A stretch of DNA of 64,000 nucleotides, taken from contig JAEILZ010000002.1 of the NCBI GenBank assembly GCA_018873225.1, positions 186,001 through 250,000 on the forward strand, given 5' to 3'. How positions within the stretch are numbered: the first letter of the stretch is position 1; each line of letters starts with the position of its first letter. Position numbers and translations under genes: made by a program. Shown one piece after another: positions 58,348 to 64,000 of this stretch. The notes beneath the pieces are model-generated. The model did not search any database and was not told the origin of the DNA. It saw only the letters and a list, made by a program, of their open reading frames with translations. This DNA is from [Phialemoniopsis] sp. UDSM-2020. Its lineage: Eukaryota > Ascomycota > Sordariomycetes > Thyridiales > Thyridiaceae.

Positions 58348-59087
58348 GTTTCGGCTTCTTCACTTTTTCAGCCTTGAGCTGAAATTTGTCTTGTCTTTTT
58401 CATGATGGTCTACTGAGCTTTCTTGTTGCTTTTGGCTTGCAAATCCGGTGAAAGAGGGAACAATGACTCTCGAGTCTTACTGAACCCTAATTGCACTCGG
58501 ATATCGGCATCGCCATCTTGCTTGTGCACATGGTCACAAAGGAATTAAATCAATGCGCAGATTTTAAAACTCAGGGAGTTACGTTACATTGAGCTCAACG
58601 AGTAAGGAGGGGGCTAAAGTTCATCTCCATAGCATGTCATCAGGCATGATCAATCAATTGAGCTTTCATACGGCTTGAGCCATGGTGACATGTTGATGCC
58701 TCGTACCCATTGAAGACGTATCTTGCCCCGAGCTTTCGCTGGTTCTCATCGAAGTAACATTGCCAATTCTACGTCTCAATTTAATTCTTCATCGCGACAA
58801 ATCCTTCTTCGTCGATCGCAGAATAAGACATGTGCTGTCAAGCTCTCAAGTTTTCAGCGACCCCAAGACTACACATACACGAACCAACCCCATCGCAAAC
58901 TCCATCAGTGTGAGGTTTGGCTGCCGGGGACTGGAATGTAATTATAGCGGGGTCGGCATGTCGTCGGAGCGGTGCTAGCCCAAAGTTGTCTGGTGTGAGC
59001 GTACTTGAGCCAGCAGCTAAAGTCAGGCTATCCCCACCTCATCTTCGCAATGATGACTCTCATCCCGTTTCCCCAGACATCGTCGCC
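58348..59087. other. Intergenic
   Basis: 740 bp between the Myb-like gene and the next regulator, both on the plus strand. Nothing recognised. Confidence 0.5.
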
Positions 59088-61408
59088 ATGTCGTCGACTG
59101 GCGATGCAAAACGGCTAAAGAAAAGCGCCTTCTCGTGTGATACGTGTCGGAAGCGAAAGGTAGACACTCGGAAGCCATGCCCGAGTCCGCACATTCCGTG
59201 AGGCTGATGACTGTGTGCTGCAGGTCAAATGTGGCGGAGAGCAGCCCATCTGCAAACGTTGCATTGGCCGTGACGAGCCATGCATCTACAAGCTGTATGG
59301 CCGAATGTCACGTTGGATGATAGTATTCACAGCTAATGAGATGACAGGAACCCTACGCTGTCGTACACCGAACGGCTAGAAGACCGCATCAAGCATCTTG
59401 AAGCCGAGCTTCAGTCTCTCAGATCCGGCCATCAAAACTCATCTCAAACATCACCGTTAGGAACTGCCGAGGAGTCCACTGCACATCTGAGCCATGCGTT
59501 TGATGGCCTCAAGCTAGACGAGCAGGGCAGGATCACTTACCATGGCGCTACGAGCCTATTCCATCCCATCGCCGGCCAGCAGGAACCCGAAGATTCGGCC
59601 GTGGCAAGAGCACTGAGAGAAGGGACATATGCGGACTTCGGAGGTGACACTCGAGCTCGTCTTGTCACGAACGCTTGGTACCAGCGAGCGCGGGAGACCG
59701 AGTCCGATATCCCCGCGTTGTTTCAGCATCTACTCGACACCCACTGGTGCTGGGTCCAGCCACTCTTCAACTTCATCTACCGCCCTGCCTTCACACGAGA
59801 TATAGAATCACTCGGACCGTACTACTCACACACGCTCATGAACGCCATATTCATGCATTCAGTGAGGTGGGTCAAGAACGACCCGGAGGTTCTAGCGAAG
59901 CTCGAGGACTACGAACAGGGAGGCATTTTTGGTCGCCACGTCCGCACCCTGGTATTTGACGAGATCAGCAGAGGCGACTTCTCCATTCCCACAGTCCAGA
60001 CCATGCTCTTGCTGAGCGCACACGAATGCAGCAGCGGCAACGCAGCCCAAGCGTGGGTCTACAGCGGTATCGCCTTCCGGCTCATTGACCAGCTTGGTAT
60101 TTGCATCGACAGTCAGCGTTACGCCGGATCGGCACACTTTTCGGATGAGGACATTGAGATCAGGAATCGGCTCTTCTGGAGCTGCTATTTCTGGGATAAA
60201 ATGCTTAGCCTCTACCTCGGTCGATCACCGTCATTGAAGTCTTCTGCAGTATCGCCACCCCAGATGCTTAGTGAGTGCTCTTCAACTAGAGGCCACACGC
60301 CCCAGAGTTGCTAACGGATATCATCAGATGACGACTCATCTGAGCATGACTTTTGGACACCACACGGGGTGACTTTGCCAGCAGGTATCGAGTACCCACC
60401 CACACCAGCTCGGTCGACATCATGCTTCATGAAGATGTGCGAGCTCTCGGTCATCCTCAACGAGATCCTCGTCCACATGTACGATCCGCTGCAGCAGAAT
60501 ACCGAAGCAGAGATCCGGACATGCATGGCACGCGAGGAGGTTGCTCTAGATACATGGTGGCGAGAGTTGCCTCTTTCTCTCAAGATCGACCCCGATGCTG
60601 TCCCAGACCTAGCGCCACCCTCCCATATCGTCACCCTCAAGTAAGCTTGTTTCACTCGTCCCCTCGCCGCCAACCAGCACTGACGTTTGCCGAAGCTGTC
60701 TCTACCATACGTTCAGGGTTCTTCTATACCGTCCACTACTGAGTCGGCGAATGGTGCGAGCCACCGGCGAGGCTGATCACCTACGGAAATGCGTTATTTC
60801 GGCCACAGCAACTCTCAAAATATTTGATTTATTTAGTCGAACATTCGGCTACCGCTACTGTACCATGTCGATGTCCTACTGCGTATACATCGCAGCTTCG
60901 ATCTTCCTGCTGCAGGTACAGGCGGACCCCTTCAACGTCACTGACTTCTCTAACCTCGAGTACTGTCTACACGCTCTGAGGAGGTTGGCAAATACGAATA
61001 AAGGTAAGCGGAACCGCATTTCCGACATCTACCGAGGCCTGAGTCTGACCGTTCTTCTTTTTAGTGATGACTACTGCGCTCGACACTATCGTGCAGGCTT
61101 TGAAAGCAATGGGCATCAATGCTGAAGACAATGCATCCCAGGACCCTCTGGCCAATGCCGCTACTACACTGGAGATGGACCCACAACCTTTGCCGACGGT
61201 GTACAGAGCGGAAGCCGCGTTCCCAGTGATCGATGAGACGCATGGAGGAGGACCGCAAATCGATTTGCAAGCAAGGCTGCCTCTTTTCGAACCACTCAGT
61301 ATCAGCCTGCAGGGGCTTGGGTCTGCAAATGACAACGAGGGCGAGAGCGGCATCCATGGAACCATTGACCCAAGCCTTCTGGGTACAGGCCTTGGTTTCG
61401 CGGGTTAA
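59088..61408 (+). CDS. Zn2Cys6 transcription factor
   Basis: 676 aa from six exons: 59088..59159, 59224..59294, 59348..60270, 60328..60640, 60696..61003 and 61065..61408. The zinc cluster is split by intron 1: SCDTCRKRK | VKCGGEQPICKRC and a final Cys, with C-x2-C-x6-C-x6-C-x2-C-x6-C spacing. A short coiled coil follows (ERLEDRIKHLEAELQSL). The fungal-specific domain includes HWCWVQPLFNFIYRPAF, RNRLFWSCYFWDKMLSLYLGR and LYHTFRVLLYRPLL. Overall form resembles NirA/XlnR-neighbour-type activators, but I cannot assign targets. Convergent with the amidohydrolase, 96 bp apart. Confidence 0.9.
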
Positions 61409-61504
61409 GTTGGAGATTCGAAGATGTATTCCGCGCTTTATTATACCGGAGATACCATAACAAGCCAGGCCATTTATAATACATCGAGTCTTGTTCTTTT
61501 GTCA

Positions 61505-62515
61505 TTATTGCAGATCCCAGAGATCCTTCGCATTGTCTCTAAAAAGTCGCTCAGCCAGACCATCACGGTCGGCACACCAGTCCAAGACCTTGTCCGTCCA
61601 CGGCCGAATATCTACCTCGAATCGCGTGTGTGGCCAGTCGCTGGCGTAGACAAGTTTGCTTGACCCGGCTATCCTCAGCAACTCTTCGGCAACAGGGTCG
61701 AGATCCGAATACAGAGGCGGCTGAGCGCTGATTCGGTATGGAGCAGAGAACTTTGTGAAGACATCTGCGCTTTGCAACAGGCGTACTAGAGATGAGAACC
61801 CTGGCAGGCTGTACGGATCTTTCGAAGCTGCCTGGGAGGATAGAGACGGCGACCCGAAGTGGTCGAAGCACACTCGGACTCCGAGGCTGGGTATGATATC
61901 CTCCAGCTCGCCGATCGTCTCCAGGGGTACGTATAACTGCATCACCCATCCCATCGGCTTGATGACCGCGGCGTACTTTCGCAGTGTTTGCTCCATCTCC
62001 TCCCGTTCCATCTTCTTCCCGACAGACTGGAGGTTGATCCGAACTCCCCGGACGCCCAGCTCATGCCATTCCCGCAAGGTCGATCGTTCGATGAGATCCG
62101 GGTCAAATGCCACCACTCCTCGACCGCGGCTTGGTCCCAACTCTTTCAGAGCATCCAGAACGCACGAGTTGTCTGTCGCGTAGCAGGAGGGCTGCACCAC
62201 CACGATGTTTTTGATGCCGATCGAGGACTCGAACGACAGGGCGGCCTCCAGTGTGTATCGTTCCTTCAATGTGTAGTGTGCTCTTGAGTAGTTCGGGTAT
62301 CGTACGCCGTCCATGATATGCATGTGGGAATCCCATGATCCCGGCGGCATGCGATTCCTGACCGCATCGTTGCGCAGTGCTGCTGTCGTGGAGAAAGGAG
62401 CGGAGGGACGGGCGCGAATGAAGCGAGGCAACAGACCCAGTACCTGACTGATGGTCCGGTTCAGGCCTGTCGATATGGTCTGCAACCAGCTCAAGATTAG
62501 CTTTTGCAAACTCAT
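61505..62515 (-). CDS. Amidohydrolase 2 family TIM-barrel hydrolase
   Basis: Intronless, 336 aa. The N-terminal 50 residues are basic and amphipathic (LLPRFIRARPSAPFSTTAALRN), resembling a mitochondrial presequence. The amidohydrolase_2 core follows: metal motif WDSHMHIMDG, VVVQPSCYATDN, GVVAFDP, GVRGVRINL, CFDHFGSP and VYASDWPHTRF. It is closest in motif to the 2-pyrone-4,6-dicarboxylate lactonase/predicted metal-dependent hydrolase group, so it may hydrolyse a lactone or a C-C bond of an aromatic breakdown product. An internal Met at about residue 56 (MPPGSWDSH) could give a cytosolic form. Confidence 0.9.
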   Translation of the reverse strand: MSLQKLILSWLQTISTGLNRTISQVLGLLPRFIRARPSAPFSTTAALRNDAVRNRMPPGSWDSHMHIMDGVRYPNYSRAHYTLKERYTLEAALSFESSIGIKNIVVVQPSCYATDNSCVLDALKELGPSRGRGVVAFDPDLIERSTLREWHELGVRGVRINLQSVGKKMEREEMEQTLRKYAAVIKPMGWVMQLYVPLETIGELEDIIPSLGVRVCFDHFGSPSLSSQAASKDPYSLPGFSSLVRLLQSADVFTKFSAPYRISAQPPLYSDLDPVAEELLRIAGSSKLVYASDWPHTRFEVDIRPWTDKVLDWCADRDGLAERLFRDNAKDLWDLQ

Positions 62516-63260
62516 GATGCTGAAACGCTGGCTATGTTTGCAAGCAGGAAAGAGTCATTGTCAAAAAAAAAAACAATGAAACAAAAAAGGCCAAGGGGGA
62601 GAAAAGATGCAAATGAATGTGGTGAAGGTCAGAGAGCCTACTAAGCTTCAACGTACCATGCCAGCGTTGCACTGCATCAAACGATCTTCATTGCCGTTGC
62701 TTAATGCCACTTCCCGTGCATGCCACCCGTTCCGTTTGATGTGGCGACAAAACAATGCGTACGGAAGTTCACCGAGTCTAAGCACTGGGACCAGAGACTA
62801 CCAGAGACTGAGTGGGTCATCAGTGCCGACTCCCCGGCCTAGGCTCGGTCAAGTTCCGTGTGGCCTCGAGAGAATGGCTCCACTTTGGGTAAAAGATCGG
62901 TCGAAGAGACATCGTGACTGTCGCACCGCATGCGCTGTCAGATTTTCGCAATGCTACATCGTCCCTCGAAACACCAATAGTAGACATGTGAATCTCTTTC
63001 CTTCTTCATTGGTTTCTAGTTTCATCATCAAACATTTCCCCGCAAGCCGGTCCCTGGAACTCGGTCTCCCCACATTGTGGGCAGGCAAGACAGGCGGTCG
63101 TCTATAAAGAGTCGACGATCCTGCACTCTTTAGGCTCATTGAAGCAGGACTCATCACCTTTTTGCTTTTTCTTCTCTGTGTCGACCGCAGCATTGGGCTA
63201 CCCGTACCTAGAAAACCTTGCCGCAAGAAGCTTTCTCTCACCCATTGTTTCCGGATCAGA
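62516..63260. other. Divergent promoter of amidohydrolase and MFS gene
   Basis: 745 bp. Contains an A-tract near 62560-62590 and the TATA box listed separately. No other feature seen. Confidence 0.5.
63103..63108 (+). promoter_or_regulatory. TATA box for the MFS gene
   Basis: TATAAA about 155 nt upstream of the start codon. Confidence 0.45.
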
Positions 63261-64000
63261 ATGTGGGGTCTGAACGCGTACTACCTCCTGACCATCGTGG
63301 TCATAGCCTGCGGCGGCATTCCCAAAGGTGAGCATTGTCCTCAATGAATGGCGTTATTTAAGCCCTACTAATCAAGATGTTTCAAGGCTACGATGAAGGC
63401 GGGTTCAGTGCCTCGGTGGGACTAAAATCCTTCCAACACGACTTCGGGCTCGACTCGGCGATATGGAAGAACGATCCCAGCGGGCTGGCGAGCAGAAAGG
63501 CCAATATCTCTTCGTTTGGTGTCCTGGGTGCTGCTTTCGGGGCTATGATCGCAGTCGCTATCTGTGACAGACTCGGCCGGCTGCGGTCATGGCAGATCTT
63601 TGCATCGGTGTGGATGTCCGGCTTGTTCATACAAATATTCTCCTCAGGAATACTGGGCGCCATGCTATTCGCTCGTATCTGGGGTGGCATTGGGGCTGGA
63701 GGTCTGACTGTCGTCGCGCCATTGTATCTGTCAGAGATTGCACCAGCCAAGTCTCGAGGTACGGTTTTCAGCATGTACATGGTTGCACTGCTGTCCTTCC
63801 TCTCACTCGGTAAGCCACCCTCCCACTGTAGGAAGACGCTTGGAAGGGTATTACTGACACACGATTTCTCAGGCTTCTTCATCAACTATGCCGCCAACGC
63901 AACTCTTGCCTCGACCCGCATGCAGTACCGACTCGTGATGGCCATTCCCTTGATCCCGGTGGGGCTCGCCTTTCTTTGCACCTTCGCCCTGCAGGACACC
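63261..64000 (+). CDS. MFS transporter, quinate/sugar type, 5' part
   Basis: Partial gene cut by the right edge. Exons 63261..63327, 63387..63809 and 63873..>64000. The first helix leads into GYDEGGFSASVG, then FGVLGAAFGAMIAVAICDRLGRLRS, ARIWGGIGAGGLTVVAPLYLSEIAPAKSRG and the RLVMAIPLIP helix. Such signatures fit fungal quinate permease (QutD)/sugar transporters. Neighbouring an amidohydrolase of lactonase type, it may take up an aromatic or cyclic acid. The rest of the protein lies beyond the window. Confidence 0.88.

Noticed and set aside
1..64000. tRNA, rRNA, CRISPR, LTR or terminal inverted repeat elements
   Set aside because: I looked for tRNA-like GTTCGAATC loops, regularly spaced repeats, transposase or reverse-transcriptase motifs and paired long repeats and found none; CRISPR is not expected in a fungal nucleus.

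Overview
The window is nuclear DNA from a filamentous ascomycete (Pezizomycotina). Nearly every gene is interrupted by short GT-AG introns of about 43-93 nt, many with CTAAC/CTGAC branch sites. The gene families are typical of moulds: Zn2Cys6 regulators, HET-domain proteins, MFS sugar and DAL5-type permeases, an AsaB-like oxidoreductase and a DUF3431 protein. I did not try to name the species. I see no rRNA, tRNA, CRISPR array or transposon. I rebuilt 29 protein genes by joining exons across splice sites. In every complete model except one (the frameshifted transporter at 27.8-29.4 kb) the exon lengths sum to a whole number of codons. The first and last genes run off the window.

Layout. 0-1 kb: 5' part of a membrane-anchored lipase-like (NACHT/ankyrin-associated) protein. 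1.8-4.2 kb: a transcription factor with two complete Zn2Cys6 clusters in tandem. 4.4-9.3 kb: a 10-exon secreted subtilase with a Ser/Thr-rich stalk and GPI-type C-terminus. 10.9-16.1 kb: a zinc-cluster-less Fungal_trans_2 regulator, a HET protein and an SDR. 16.8-29.4 kb: three MFS transporters, an AsaB-like oxidoreductase, a CTF1-like regulator and an SDR. 29.8-44.2 kb: acyl-CoA ligase, quinone-oxidoreductase-like enzyme, second CTF1-like regulator, AtuA-like protein, Zn alcohol dehydrogenase, aldehyde dehydrogenase and a cyclase-family hydrolase. 44.4-52.9 kb: a second HET protein and two related protein kinases in divergent orientation. 53.7-64 kb: DUF3431 membrane protein, an unrecognised 237-aa protein, a small Myb/SANT-like nuclear protein, another Zn2Cys6 regulator, an amidohydrolase and the start of a quinate/sugar-type MFS transporter.

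How they may work together. The 16.8-44.2 kb block looks like a catabolic island: uptake proteins, CoA activation, alcohol to aldehyde to acid oxidation, AtuA and cyclase, with two related CTF1-like regulators inside. The hexamer CCTCGG/CCGAGG, the reported target of FarA/CTF1-type factors, occurs by eye 11 times in the island's intergenic DNA, including three times in the ALDH/cyclase divergent promoter, and is almost absent from intergenic DNA outside it. The substrate is unknown. Two island genes carry apparent lesions: a 1-nt frameshift in a transporter and a Trp-to-stop change at an ALDH splice junction. The HET/kinase block and the lipase-like gene are candidates for self/non-self or immunity functions.
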